Origin: Pseudomonadota bacterium
GTDB taxonomy: Bacteria > Pseudomonadota > Alphaproteobacteria > Sphingomonadales > Sphingomonadaceae
Assembly (NCBI GenBank): GCA_963205285.1
Contig: CAUJJQ010000089.1
Span: 1-10,158 of the forward strand
DNA length: 10,158 nt
Direction of reading: 5' to 3'
Below, piece by piece: positions 1 through 7,651 of this stretch. The notes under the pieces are model-generated. The model ran no database searches, was not told the DNA's origin, and was given only the letters and a program-made list of their open reading frames with translations. Position 1 is the stretch's first letter, and every line of letters begins with the position of its first letter. Made by a program: the position numbers and the translations under genes.

Positions 1-1572
1 AACAAGAAGGCGCATCAGGTGGTTGCGATGCTCTCGGGCGGCGAACGTCGCCGGGTGGTGGATGTCACCCCCTATATCGAAGTGGGTCAGGTGGTCAGCG
101 CCGAACTCAGCAACGGCAATGATGCGGTCACCTATTCGACCGTTGCAGTCGGTGTTGATGGCGTGGTTGCGACCCGGCGGGTCGCGCTCGCTGCCAGCCT
201 GCGTTATGAACGGCGTATCGGCTGGGATGATGTGATTGGTGATAATGATGTGATTTCAGGGTTGGTACGCGGGCGGGTTGATGCGGCCCCCGGCTTTGCG
301 CTTGAAGCAGGCGCATTGGCGACGCGCGCCAGCCTCGACGGACGGGGTGGCAGCCCCGATTTTGCGGTGGGCGATCGGTCGAATGTTGCCAATCTCTATT
401 CCATATACGCGGGGCCGACCTTTGGTCGCCGCCTTGGCGATTTTGATGTCGGCGCAGCCTATCGCTTTGGCTATTCGCGCAGCGATGTCGAATTTGCGCC
501 GGTGCTGACGCCCGGTGCGCAGCCGTTGGGCAGTTTTGATGAATCGACCAACCATGCAGCGATTGCCAGCATCGGCATGCGCCCGGGGCGTTTGCCGCTG
601 GGCTGGAAATTGTCGGGCGGTTGGGATCGCGATGATTCGGGGCAGCTCGACCAACGCTATCAGGGCTTGTTTGGCCGCCTCGACCTGACCTTGCCCGTGT
701 CGCCCACGCTCGCGCTGGTGGGCGGGGTTGGCTATGAGGATATAGAGGTCAGCTATCGCCCGCCGCTGACCAACGGCGCGGGCCAGCCGGTGGTCGATGC
801 CAATGGCCGCTTCGTCACCAACAATGCCGCACCGCGCACCATCGCCTTTGAAACCGATGGATTGATTTATGATGCTGGCGTCATGTGGCGACCGTCGCGC
901 CGCCTGAGCGCGGAGGCGCGGGTTGGCCGTCGCTATGGCGATATGACCTATACCGGCAGCCTCAGCTATGTGGCATCGCAAAACACCGGCTATCAGATCG
1001 GCCTGTATGACGGCATCAGCACCATTGGCCGTTCGCTGTCGGCGGGACTGTCCGCACTGCCGACAGATTTCACGGTGTTCCGCAACGGGGTTGATGGGGC
1101 GCTGGGCGGCTGTGCCTTTGGTAATGGTGGCGGCTCCTGTCTTGGCCCGACCACCAATAATTTGTCGGGCTTTGCATACCGCAATCGCGGGATCATGGCG
1201 TCCATGTCATCTCGCGGACGCGGCTGGACGGTGGGCGTTGCGGTTGGGTACGACCGGCGCAATTACGTCGCTAACGGCCTTGGCGCGTTGCCGACCATCG
1301 ATGGGCAAGTGGACGAAAGCTATTATGCCTATGTTGCTGCATCGCGCGCATTGGATGATCGCACGACCTTTGGCTTCAACAGCTATGCCACTGCCTTTGA
1401 CAGCGGCACAGGTTTGGACGCGCTGTCTTATGGTGCAGGGCTGGACCTTGGCCACAGCTTTGCGCCGCGCCTGCAGGGCAATGCCGCGCTGTCGGTTAAT
1501 GCCATCGATCAGGACGGGTTTAACACACGCGTTTTTGCGTCTGCACTTTTGGGGCTGCGCTATTCCTTCTGA
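1..1572 (+). CDS. Outer-membrane beta-barrel protein of the XrtA/PEP-CTERM locus (5' end missing)
   Basis: The frame is open from base 1 to the TGA at 1570-1572, giving about 523 residues with no signal peptide at the visible N-terminus, so the true start probably lies upstream. The protein shows many short alternating hydrophobic/polar segments rich in Gly, Tyr and Arg separated by polar loops. It ends in Leu-Arg-Tyr-Ser-Phe, the C-terminal aromatic signature of BAM-assembled outer-membrane barrels. There are no long hydrophobic helices. Two cysteines, codons 371 and 380 counted from base 1, flank a Gly-rich stretch that looks like a surface loop. Position directly before the XrtA-associated ATPase matches the uncharacterised PEP-CTERM-associated outer-membrane protein family (TIGR03016-like) in related loci. 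A role in polysaccharide export or surface anchoring is inference from context. The barrel call is fairly secure; the exact family is less so. Confidence 0.75.
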   Translation, partial: NKKAHQVVAMLSGGERRRVVDVTPYIEVGQVVSAELSNGNDAVTYSTVAVGVDGVVATRRVALAASLRYERRIGWDDVIGDNDVISGLVRGRVDAAPGFALEAGALATRASLDGRGGSPDFAVGDRSNVANLYSIYAGPTFGRRLGDFDVGAAYRFGYSRSDVEFAPVLTPGAQPLGSFDESTNHAAIASIGMRPGRLPLGWKLSGGWDRDDSGQLDQRYQGLFGRLDLTLPVSPTLALVGGVGYEDIEVSYRPPLTNGAGQPVVDANGRFVTNNAAPRTIAFETDGLIYDAGVMWRPSRRLSAEARVGRRYGDMTYTGSLSYVASQNTGYQIGLYDGISTIGRSLSAGLSALPTDFTVFRNGVDGALGGCAFGNGGGSCLGPTTNNLSGFAYRNRGIMASMSSRGRGWTVGVAVGYDRRNYVANGLGALPTIDGQVDESYYAYVAASRALDDRTTFGFNSYATAFDSGTGLDALSYGAGLDLGHSFAPRLQGNAALSVNAIDQDGFNTRVFASALLGLRYSF

Positions 1573-1615
1573 TGGGGGGATGGCTCGACACATATTTAAG
1601 GGATAGAATAGCGCC

Positions 1616-2890
1616 ATGTACGACAGTTTTTATGGACTTTCGGCTCGCCCGTTCCAACTGACACCCGATCCGCGTTTCTGGTTTGAAAGCGCGACCCACC
1701 GCACCGCCATGTCCTATCTGGGCTATGGCTTGGCACAGGGGGAAGGGTTTATCGTCATCACTGGCGAGGTGGGTTCGGGCAAGACGACGCTGGTCGGCCA
1801 TGTCCTGCAATCCATTGATCCGGCACGGCTTACCGCTGCGAAATTGGTGACGACGCAGGTTGGTGATGCCGATTTGCTGCGTCTGGTCGCCGATGCATTT
1901 GGCGTCGCCATCGCCAGCCCGGCCAAATCCGATGCACTGTCAGCAATAGAAAATTTCCTCCACGAAGAAGCACGCGCCGGTCGGCGCAGCCTGCTGATTG
2001 TGGATGAGGCGCAGAATCTCGATTTCTCGGCGCTCGAAGAATTGCGCATGCTGTCCAATTTCCAATTGGGTGAAAGCCCGTTGATGCAGATTTTCCTGCT
2101 CGCCCAGCCGGAATTCCGCAAAACGCTCGCCTCGCCCGATCTGGAACAATTGCGCCAGCGCGTCATCGCCACCCACCATCTGGAAGCGATGCTGCCAGAG
2201 GAAATCGGCCCCTATATCCAGCACCGCCTGCGGCTGGTCGGCTGGCAAAATGATCCGCATTTCACCCCCGATGCCTTTGACGCATTGTGGCGGGCCAGTG
2301 CGGGGGTGCCGCGCCGGTTGAATGGCGTGGCAAGCCGCCTCCTCCTTTATGGCGCGGTGGAGGAAAAGCACCAGCTTGGTGGTGAAGATGTCGCCAATGT
2401 TGTCGAGGACATGGGGTTGTCAACTGATGCGCTGAGCGCCGAATTGCCCGCCGCCGCGTCGGTTGCGCCGCCGGTGTCGGAACCGGCGGCAGTGGCTGAA
2501 CCTGCCGCCATGGAAGCAGAAACGGCCTTCGACCCTGTTGTGCCGCCGGTCGCACTCGCCGATGTGTGGAGCGACCAAAGCCACAACGATCTCCCGCCCG
2601 AAGCAGAAGTTGCGTTCGAAACCACCCCCGAAGCGCCCGCCGACAGCGTGGCGGATGCAGCGCCGGTCGATGCCGAACCGCTGACCCTTGTGGATGATGC
2701 GGTGCCGGCTCGCGCCATCGATGATGGACAGGTTGCGGCGTTACAGGCGCGGATCGATGCGCTCGAAGCGCGCGGTGTGGAACAGGATGCTGCGATTCGC
2801 CGCATCCTCGGCCTGCTCATCCAATGGGTGGAGCAGGATGGTGACGCCCCCGCCAGCGCAGCCACCATCGCGGCCAACCGCGCTGCTTGA
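1616..2890 (+). CDS. XrtA/PEP-CTERM locus-associated ExeA-like AAA ATPase
   Basis: A 424-residue P-loop ATPase resembling the general secretion ATPase ExeA and the PEP-CTERM-locus subfamily (TIGR03015-like). It opens with the typical N-terminus MYDSFYGLSARPFQLTPDP. Walker A is GEVGSGKTT at residues 50-58, Walker B is LLIVDEAQ at 126-133, a sensor-1-like segment FLLAQPEF is at 160-167, and RQRV at 180-183 may be the arginine-finger region. The ATPase core ends near residue 270. A tail of about 100 residues rich in Ala, Pro, Glu and Val follows, then a probable coiled coil at 372-407. The ATG is preceded by AAGGGA at 1598-1603, with somewhat long spacing. It begins 43 bases after the barrel gene. 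The family is thought to energise surface polysaccharide or protein export, but its exact role is unknown. Cytoplasmic or peripheral to the inner membrane is likely. Confidence 0.9.
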   Translation: MYDSFYGLSARPFQLTPDPRFWFESATHRTAMSYLGYGLAQGEGFIVITGEVGSGKTTLVGHVLQSIDPARLTAAKLVTTQVGDADLLRLVADAFGVAIASPAKSDALSAIENFLHEEARAGRRSLLIVDEAQNLDFSALEELRMLSNFQLGESPLMQIFLLAQPEFRKTLASPDLEQLRQRVIATHHLEAMLPEEIGPYIQHRLRLVGWQNDPHFTPDAFDALWRASAGVPRRLNGVASRLLLYGAVEEKHQLGGEDVANVVEDMGLSTDALSAELPAAASVAPPVSEPAAVAEPAAMEAETAFDPVVPPVALADVWSDQSHNDLPPEAEVAFETTPEAPADSVADAAPVDAEPLTLVDDAVPARAIDDGQVAALQARIDALEARGVEQDAAIRRILGLLIQWVEQDGDAPASAATIAANRAA

Positions 2891-2896
2891 ACGAAC

Positions 2897-3793
2897 GTGC
2901 TGCCTTCGCCTCCATCCGCCAACACAGAAGGACACGTCATCAATGGCTTGTCGGTCGATGTGGAGGATTGGTTTCAGGTGGGTGCTTTTGAAGCAACGAT
3001 CGACAAGGGCGATTGGAACCGCCTCGACTATCGGGTGGAGGCCAATGTCGAACGCATTCTGGCGAGCTTTGACGCGGCGGGCGTAAAGGCGACCTTTTTT
3101 ACGCTGGGCTGGGTCGCCGAACGCTCCCCCGCGTTGATCCGCCGCATTGTCGATACGGGGCATGAAATCGCGAGTCATGGCTATGACCATGCGCGCGTCT
3201 TCACCATGGATGCCGTCAGTTTCGCTGCCGATCTGGTACGGGCCAAGGGCTTGTTGGAGGACGCGGGCGGGGTTGCCATAACCGGTTATCGCGCGCCAAG
3301 TTTTTCGATTGATGCACGCAACCCATGGGCGCATCGGGTGCTGGCAGACGCGGGCTATGCTTACTCCTCCAGCGTCGCGCCGGTGGCGCATGACCATTAT
3401 GGCTGGCCCGAAAGCCCGCGTTTTGCATGGAAACCGGTTGCAGGTTCGCCACTGGTCGAACTGCCGGTGACAACTGCGCGGCTAGCGGGGCGGACATTTG
3501 CGGCGGGCGGCGGCGGCTTTTTCCGGCTGCTGCCCTATGCCTTCAGCCGCTGGGCGGTGGCCCAGGTCAATACGCTCGGCGAACCGGCGATGATATATTT
3601 CCATCCGTGGGAAATCGACGTTGATCAGCCGCGCGTTGCCGATGCGCCCGTCAAATCACGGCTGCGCCATTACAGCCGCCTTGGCGCGATGCTGCCCAAG
3701 CTCGAACGGTTGATTGGCGATTTTCGCTGGGGGCGGATCGATTCGATACTGCCGGACATTTCGGCGCGGCTGGCGGCGCGGGCGGCGGCATGA
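2897..3793 (+). CDS. XrtA-associated polysaccharide deacetylase (NodB homology, DUF3473)
   Basis: A carbohydrate esterase 4-like deacetylase of 298 residues, predicted to remove N- or O-acetyl groups from the exopolysaccharide. Catalytic-core motifs are clear: SVDVEDWF (19-26, with the catalytic and metal aspartates), TFFTLGW (66-72), GHEIASHGYDH (88-98, containing the zinc-binding H-x3-H pair), GYRAPSF (130-136), and YFHPWEID (234-241) near the C-terminus, which is typical of the DUF3473/TIGR03006 subfamily. No signal peptide is visible, so cytoplasmic action or unusual export is possible. The modelled start is GTG at 2897, six bases after the ATPase TGA and in the same reading frame, with no good Shine-Dalgarno. 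The first 14 residues may not be translated (see the entry at 2926-2932). The stop overlaps the next start as ATGA at 3790-3793, implying translational coupling. Confidence 0.9.
   Translation: MLPSPPSANTEGHVINGLSVDVEDWFQVGAFEATIDKGDWNRLDYRVEANVERILASFDAAGVKATFFTLGWVAERSPALIRRIVDTGHEIASHGYDHARVFTMDAVSFAADLVRAKGLLEDAGGVAITGYRAPSFSIDARNPWAHRVLADAGYAYSSSVAPVAHDHYGWPESPRFAWKPVAGSPLVELPVTTARLAGRTFAAGGGGFFRLLPYAFSRWAVAQVNTLGEPAMIYFHPWEIDVDQPRVADAPVKSRLRHYSRLGAMLPKLERLIGDFRWGRIDSILPDISARLAARAAA
2926..2932 (+). promoter_or_regulatory. Shine-Dalgarno-like AGAAGGA inside the modelled deacetylase start
   Basis: AGAAGGA is the best ribosome-binding match near this gene, but it lies 29 bases downstream of the modelled GTG start at 2897. 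At ideal spacing (six bases) comes ATC at 2939, followed by Asn-Gly-Leu-Ser-Val-Asp-Val-Glu-Asp. As I recall the family, homologous N-termini begin at about this point. The only standard in-frame alternative is TTG at 2948, 15 bases away, which is too far for good initiation. The ATG at 2943 is out of frame. The motif therefore makes the true start uncertain. Confidence 0.4.
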
Positions 3794-4851
3794 AGATGGA
3801 AAACCACGCTTTCGCGCCCGATGCGCTGCACATAACCACAGATGTGGGGGATGCGGCGGTCGATGCTTTTGTCGCGCAAATGGCTGCGGCTACCCCCTTT
3901 CACCGTACAGCGTGGGGCAGGGCGATAGAGGCGGCGACGGGGCATAAATTGCACAAGCTCGCACTCGTGGACGGCACAGGCGCGCTGCACGGCATTTTGC
4001 CACTGCACCATGTCCGCTCGCGCCTGTTTGGCAATGCGTTGGTTTCGGCGGGCTTTGCGGTCAATGGTGGCATTTTGGCCGAGGGTGATGCGGCTGCGGT
4101 CTTGCTCGGCAAGGCGGCGACAGACTTGGCAACAAAGCTGGGCGTTCCGGCGGTCGAGCTGCGCGGCGGGCCAACGCCCGATGGCTGGCAGAGTGTTTCG
4201 GACGCGCATGTCGGCTTTGTCGGGCCAATATTGGCCGATGATGATGCACAGCTTGCCGCCATTCCGCGCAAACATAGGGCGGAGGTGCGCAAGGCGCTGT
4301 CCAATGATCTGACCATCCGCGTCGGGCGTGATGCGGCGGCCCGCGCTGATCATTATCGCATTTACGCGACGAGCGTGCGCAATTTGGGGACGCCGGTTTT
4401 TCCGCGCGCGCTGTTCAACACGGTGCTCGACAATTTTGGCGAGGATGCGGATATTTTGACCATCCACCATCAGGGCGCAGCGGTAGCGAGCGTGTTGTCG
4501 CTCTATGACAAAGATACCGTCTATCCATTTTGGGGTGGCGGCACACAAGCGGCACGCGGATTGCGCGCCAATGAAATGCTCTATTTCGCGCTGATGCGCC
4601 ATGCACGAACGCATGGGCGCACCCGGTTCGACTTTGGTCGGTCCAAGGTGGGGAGCGGCCCAGCGGCGTATAAGAAAAATTGGGGATTTGATGCTATGCC
4701 CCTATGCTACAGCCACTGGTCACAAGATGGCGGGTCGCGCGACATCAACCCCAATAGCGCCAAATATCGCGCGATGGTGACGATGTGGCAGCGATTGCCG
4801 CTGCCGCTGGCCAATTTTCTGGGGCCGCTGATTGCGCGCCAATTGGGGTAG
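3790..4851 (+). CDS. FemAB-like (GNAT-fold) XrtA/PEP-CTERM system-associated protein
   Basis: A 353-residue protein resembling the FemAB/FemX family of the PEP-CTERM locus (TIGR03019-like). FemAB enzymes transfer amino acids from aminoacyl-tRNA to a cell-envelope precursor; here the acceptor is unknown, and an amino-acyl modification of the exopolysaccharide is only inferred. Visible features are the N-terminal segment TPFHRTAWGRAI (35-46), the basic IPRKHRAEVRKAL segment (158-170), and the conserved C-terminal FDFGRSKVGSG...YKKNWGF block (280-300), which is a family hallmark. There is no signal peptide or membrane segment, consistent with a cytoplasmic enzyme. The start ATG overlaps the deacetylase stop by four bases (ATGA); a second ATG lies two codons on. 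The stop TAG at 4849-4851 abuts the ribosome-binding site of the glycosyltransferase gene. Confidence 0.88.
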   Translation: MKMENHAFAPDALHITTDVGDAAVDAFVAQMAAATPFHRTAWGRAIEAATGHKLHKLALVDGTGALHGILPLHHVRSRLFGNALVSAGFAVNGGILAEGDAAAVLLGKAATDLATKLGVPAVELRGGPTPDGWQSVSDAHVGFVGPILADDDAQLAAIPRKHRAEVRKALSNDLTIRVGRDAAARADHYRIYATSVRNLGTPVFPRALFNTVLDNFGEDADILTIHHQGAAVASVLSLYDKDTVYPFWGGGTQAARGLRANEMLYFALMRHARTHGRTRFDFGRSKVGSGPAAYKKNWGFDAMPLCYSHWSQDGGSRDINPNSAKYRAMVTMWQRLPLPLANFLGPLIARQLG

Positions 4852-4856
4852 AGGGA
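4851..4856 (+). promoter_or_regulatory. Ribosome-binding site GAGGGA that sets the glycosyltransferase start
   Basis: GAGGGA lies eight bases upstream of GTG at 4865 and overlaps the last base of the FemAB-like gene's TAG. It favours the GTG over the upstream in-frame TTG at 4832, which would overlap the FemAB-like gene by 20 bases and add 11 residues unlike this family. Confidence 0.6.
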
Positions 4857-4864
4857 CCGGGGCC

Positions 4865-6130
4865 GTGAGTGAGATTTTATTCCTGGCGCACCGCGCACCA
4901 TGGCCGCCCGACCGGGGGGACCGCATCCGCAGTTGGCATATGTTGGCGCATCTGGCGCGGCTGGCACATGTTCATGTCGCGGCCTTTGCCGACAATGCCG
5001 CCGACCGCGCGACCGCGCTACCCAAGCTTGAAAATATCACAGCCAGCCATTTCATCCGGGTACGTCAAACATCACGGGCGCAAGCGGCGCTCCACGCGCT
5101 ACCCCGCCGCCTGCCAATGTCGGTTGGTCTGTTCCACGACGCGGCGATGGCGCAGCATGTCGAACGGCTGCTTAATGTGCGGCCAATCAGCCATATCGTC
5201 GCCTTTTCCGGCCAGATGGCGCAATATGTCCCGGCCAGCTTTGGCGGCAATTTCCTGATGGATTTTGTCGATGTCGATTCAGCCAAATTCGAAAGCTATG
5301 CGCGCGATGACGCTTGGTGGCAGCCGATGCGCTTGGTGCATGCATGGGAAGCATGGCGGCTCGCGCGGTGGGAGGAGGATGTTGCGCACCGGGCACAATT
5401 TTCGCTGTTGGTGAGCGAGGCGGAGGCCAATCTTTTCCGTTCGCGTGCGCGCCTGCCCGCACGGCGCGTCCACGCTATCGGCAATGGCATCGACATGGCG
5501 CATTTCCACACCATGGGTGGTTGGCAGCCGCTCGATGCCGCCACGCGCGGCGCTGGGCCGTTGTTGTGCTTTACCGGACAGATGGATTACCGCCCAAATG
5601 TCGACGCGGTGCGCCGCTTTGCGCTGGAAATATTGCCCCTGATCCGTGCTGATTTTGCTGATGCGCGCTTTGCCATTGTCGGACGGTCACCCAATGAAGC
5701 GGTGCGCGCGCTCGCCAATTTACCCGGCGTCATCGTTACGGGCGAAGTACCCGACACGCGACCGTGGCTCGCCGCCGCTGATGTGGTGGTTGCGCCGCTC
5801 AACATCGCGCGCGGGGTGCAGAATAAATTGCTCGAAGCCATGTCGATGGCGCGACCAGTCGTTGCCAGTCCTCAGGCGGTGGAGGGTTTGTCGGCCCGCG
5901 CGCCCGCAGAACTGTTGGTGGCAGACAGCAATCGTGAAACCGCGCTGGCAATAAAGCGCTTGCTGACAGATGCCGACACGGCTGCGGCCATGGGCAGAGC
6001 GGCGCGCGCGCGTGTGGTCAGCGATTACAGCTGGCAGGCAGCACTGCGCCCGATGGACAAATTATTGGGCCTCGCCCCCAAAAATCCGGCGGTGACGGGC
6101 AAGGCAGCAGAGCCGCTGCGCGCGGCCTGA
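4865..6130 (+). CDS. GT4-type glycosyltransferase, PEP-CTERM/EpsH1 system-associated
   Basis: A two-domain GT-B sugar transferase of 421 residues resembling the TIGR03087 family found beside exosortase A genes. It likely adds a sugar to a lipid-linked exopolysaccharide repeat unit at the cytoplasmic face of the inner membrane. The N-terminus, MSEILFLAHRAPWPPDRGDR, is the classic family start and includes the Gly/Asp-rich acceptor-side loop. Other landmarks are DFVDVDSAKF (133-142), IGNGIDMAHF (205-214), FTGQMDYRPNVDAV (236-249, the start of the donor domain), and the nucleotide-sugar segment GVQNKLLEAMSMARPVV (317-333), with E324 and E340 as candidate ExxxxxxE-type donor residues. The donor sugar cannot be read from sequence. 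The GTG start is chosen from the GAGGGA site at 4851-4856 and family length. It ends four bases before the exosortase start. Confidence 0.9.
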   Translation: MSEILFLAHRAPWPPDRGDRIRSWHMLAHLARLAHVHVAAFADNAADRATALPKLENITASHFIRVRQTSRAQAALHALPRRLPMSVGLFHDAAMAQHVERLLNVRPISHIVAFSGQMAQYVPASFGGNFLMDFVDVDSAKFESYARDDAWWQPMRLVHAWEAWRLARWEEDVAHRAQFSLLVSEAEANLFRSRARLPARRVHAIGNGIDMAHFHTMGGWQPLDAATRGAGPLLCFTGQMDYRPNVDAVRRFALEILPLIRADFADARFAIVGRSPNEAVRALANLPGVIVTGEVPDTRPWLAAADVVVAPLNIARGVQNKLLEAMSMARPVVASPQAVEGLSARAPAELLVADSNRETALAIKRLLTDADTAAAMGRAARARVVSDYSWQAALRPMDKLLGLAPKNPAVTGKAAEPLRAA

Positions 6131-6134
6131 GGCA

Positions 6135-7634
6135 GTGCGCGCACTCCGCAACATAGCCCTTGCGTGGCGGCGACCACTGGGCGCGCTTGCCATTGCTTAC
6201 GCCCTGTTGCTCACCCTGTTTTGGCGCGATGTCGCGCATCTGGCGACCCTGTGGTGGACCAGTTCCACCTTCACCCATTGCCTGTTCATCCTGCCGCTGA
6301 TCGGCTGGCTCATCTGGTTGCGCGCTGGCGAATTCGCCAAATTGACGCCGCAGCCATGGTGGGGTGGCCTCGTCTGGATGGCGGGCGGCGCAATGGTCTG
6401 GATGGTGGGGGAGGCGGCGAGCGTCGCCTTGCTGCGTCAATTGGGGCTGGTGTTGATGGGCCAAGCGCTGGTGCCGATTTTTCTGGGCGCGCAAGTAACA
6501 CGCGGCTTGATTTTCCCGTTGTTTTACAGTTTTTTTCTGGTTCCAGCGGGTGAAGAACTGGTGCCGCCGATGCAGCATCTGACCGCCGATTTGGCGATGT
6601 TCCTGCTCAAATTATCGGGCATACCCGCCTTTCTCGACGGCATTTTCATCACCACCCCGCATGGCTATTTCAAGGTTGCCGAAGCCTGTTCGGGGGTCAA
6701 ATTTCTGGTGGCGATGGTTGCGCTTGCCGTGCTGGTCGCGCATCTATGCTTTGCGCGCTGGGGTCGGCGCGTCGCCTTTGTAGCCTATGCGTTGACGGTG
6801 GCGGTGCTGGCCAATGGGGTGCGCGCTTATTCCACCATCTGGATGGCCGAAAATTGGGGGCAGCGTTTTGCGGTTGGTGCCGACCATCTGATTTACGGCT
6901 GGGTATTTTTTGCGCTGATCATGGCGGTCATTGGCTGGAGCGCGGCCCGTTGGTTTGACCGGGATGCCGATGCCGTGCCGATTGATGCGGCGCAGCTTGG
7001 CAGGGCAGGGACGGCGTCACCCGCAATCGCGGTTGCATGTGCGGCGTTATTTCTGGCACTTGCGCCGATGGCGTGGTTGTGGGTCGATGTATCGCGCGCG
7101 CAACCCATCGCCGCCGTGTCCGCTCGCGATGTCGCCGGCTGGCGCATCAGCGGTGCCCCCGATGGTGGTTGGCGCGCCCGTTTTGATGGCGCGCGCGCTA
7201 GGGCCGATTGGCAGTTGATGGGGCCGCGCGGCGAACAGATTTTCGTCACGCTTGCGCGATTCCCCCACCAGCGCGAGGGGGCGGAAATGGTCGGTTATGG
7301 CCAGGGCGCGGTCGATCCGGACAGTGATTGGTCGTGGAGCGACGCCCGCCCGCCGATTGATGGATTTGGCGTCGACCATCTGAAAAATCGTGCGGCGGCA
7401 ATCGATGTGTTGACGCTCTATCGGGTGGGGGTCGGCACCGTCACCGACAGCGCGCGGCAGGTAAAGGTGGATGCCCTGCGCGCCCGCCTTTTGCGCGGGG
7501 ATGAACGGGCCAGCGCATTGATTATCGCCGCGCCTTTGCACAGCGGTGCGGGCGGGCGCGCTGCCATTGCCGCGCTGGTGCAGGACGCGGGCGGGGCGAA
7601 CGCATTGTTCCGCCGCTTGACGGCAGCGCCTTAG
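6135..7634 (+). CDS. xrtA: Exosortase A fused to a C-terminal EpsI domain
   Basis: A 499-residue inner-membrane cysteine protease/transpeptidase that recognises C-terminal PEP-CTERM signals and processes the proteins for attachment to the cell surface or exopolysaccharide matrix. Residues 1-315 contain roughly eight or nine hydrophobic helices. The exosortase active site is complete: Cys185 in VAEACSGVKFL, Arg230 in ANGVRAYS and His251 in GADHLIYGW. The stretches FTHCLFILPL (46-55) and GEELVPP...GIPAFLDGIFITTPHGYF (139-179) closely match exosortase A. After the last helix (about 298-316), residues 325-495 form a soluble, probably periplasmic EpsI-like domain, a known partner or fusion of exosortases. 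The start is GTG at 6135, four bases after the glycosyltransferase stop, with only a poorly spaced TGAGG nearby; translational coupling is likely. No PEP-CTERM substrate is seen in this window. Confidence 0.93.
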   Translation: MRALRNIALAWRRPLGALAIAYALLLTLFWRDVAHLATLWWTSSTFTHCLFILPLIGWLIWLRAGEFAKLTPQPWWGGLVWMAGGAMVWMVGEAASVALLRQLGLVLMGQALVPIFLGAQVTRGLIFPLFYSFFLVPAGEELVPPMQHLTADLAMFLLKLSGIPAFLDGIFITTPHGYFKVAEACSGVKFLVAMVALAVLVAHLCFARWGRRVAFVAYALTVAVLANGVRAYSTIWMAENWGQRFAVGADHLIYGWVFFALIMAVIGWSAARWFDRDADAVPIDAAQLGRAGTASPAIAVACAALFLALAPMAWLWVDVSRAQPIAAVSARDVAGWRISGAPDGGWRARFDGARARADWQLMGPRGEQIFVTLARFPHQREGAEMVGYGQGAVDPDSDWSWSDARPPIDGFGVDHLKNRAAAIDVLTLYRVGVGTVTDSARQVKVDALRARLLRGDERASALIIAAPLHSGAGGRAAIAALVQDAGGANALFRRLTAAP

Positions 7635-7651
7635 ACGGCGAGGGGAAAGCC

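Noticed and set aside
256..981. Minus-strand open frame (241 codons) opposite the barrel gene
   Set aside because: Composition is Arg/Ala/Ile-biased with no motif, and it is fully covered by the plus-strand barrel gene whose beta-strand pattern is convincing.
968..1606. Plus-strand frame (212 codons) overlapping the barrel gene end
   Set aside because: It is an alternative frame rich in Arg, Cys, Met and Trp, lacks a ribosome-binding site and has no family resemblance.
1585..1609. Possible promoter (TCGACA and TAGAAT) before the ATPase gene
   Set aside because: The two boxes are only 13 bases apart, too close for a sigma-70 promoter, and the 43-base gap fits operon read-through with a ribosome-binding site.
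3670..4614. Long minus-strand open frame (314 codons)
   Set aside because: It lies opposite the deacetylase 3' end and the FemAB-like gene, which have clear family motifs. Its translation is rich in Arg, His, Cys and Gln with no recognisable domain, a normal result of antisense frames in high-GC DNA.
4832..4864. Upstream TTG start for the glycosyltransferase
   Set aside because: It would overlap the FemAB-like gene by 20 bases and add residues unlike the family, whereas GTG at 4865 has a well-spaced GAGGGA and gives the typical N-terminus.
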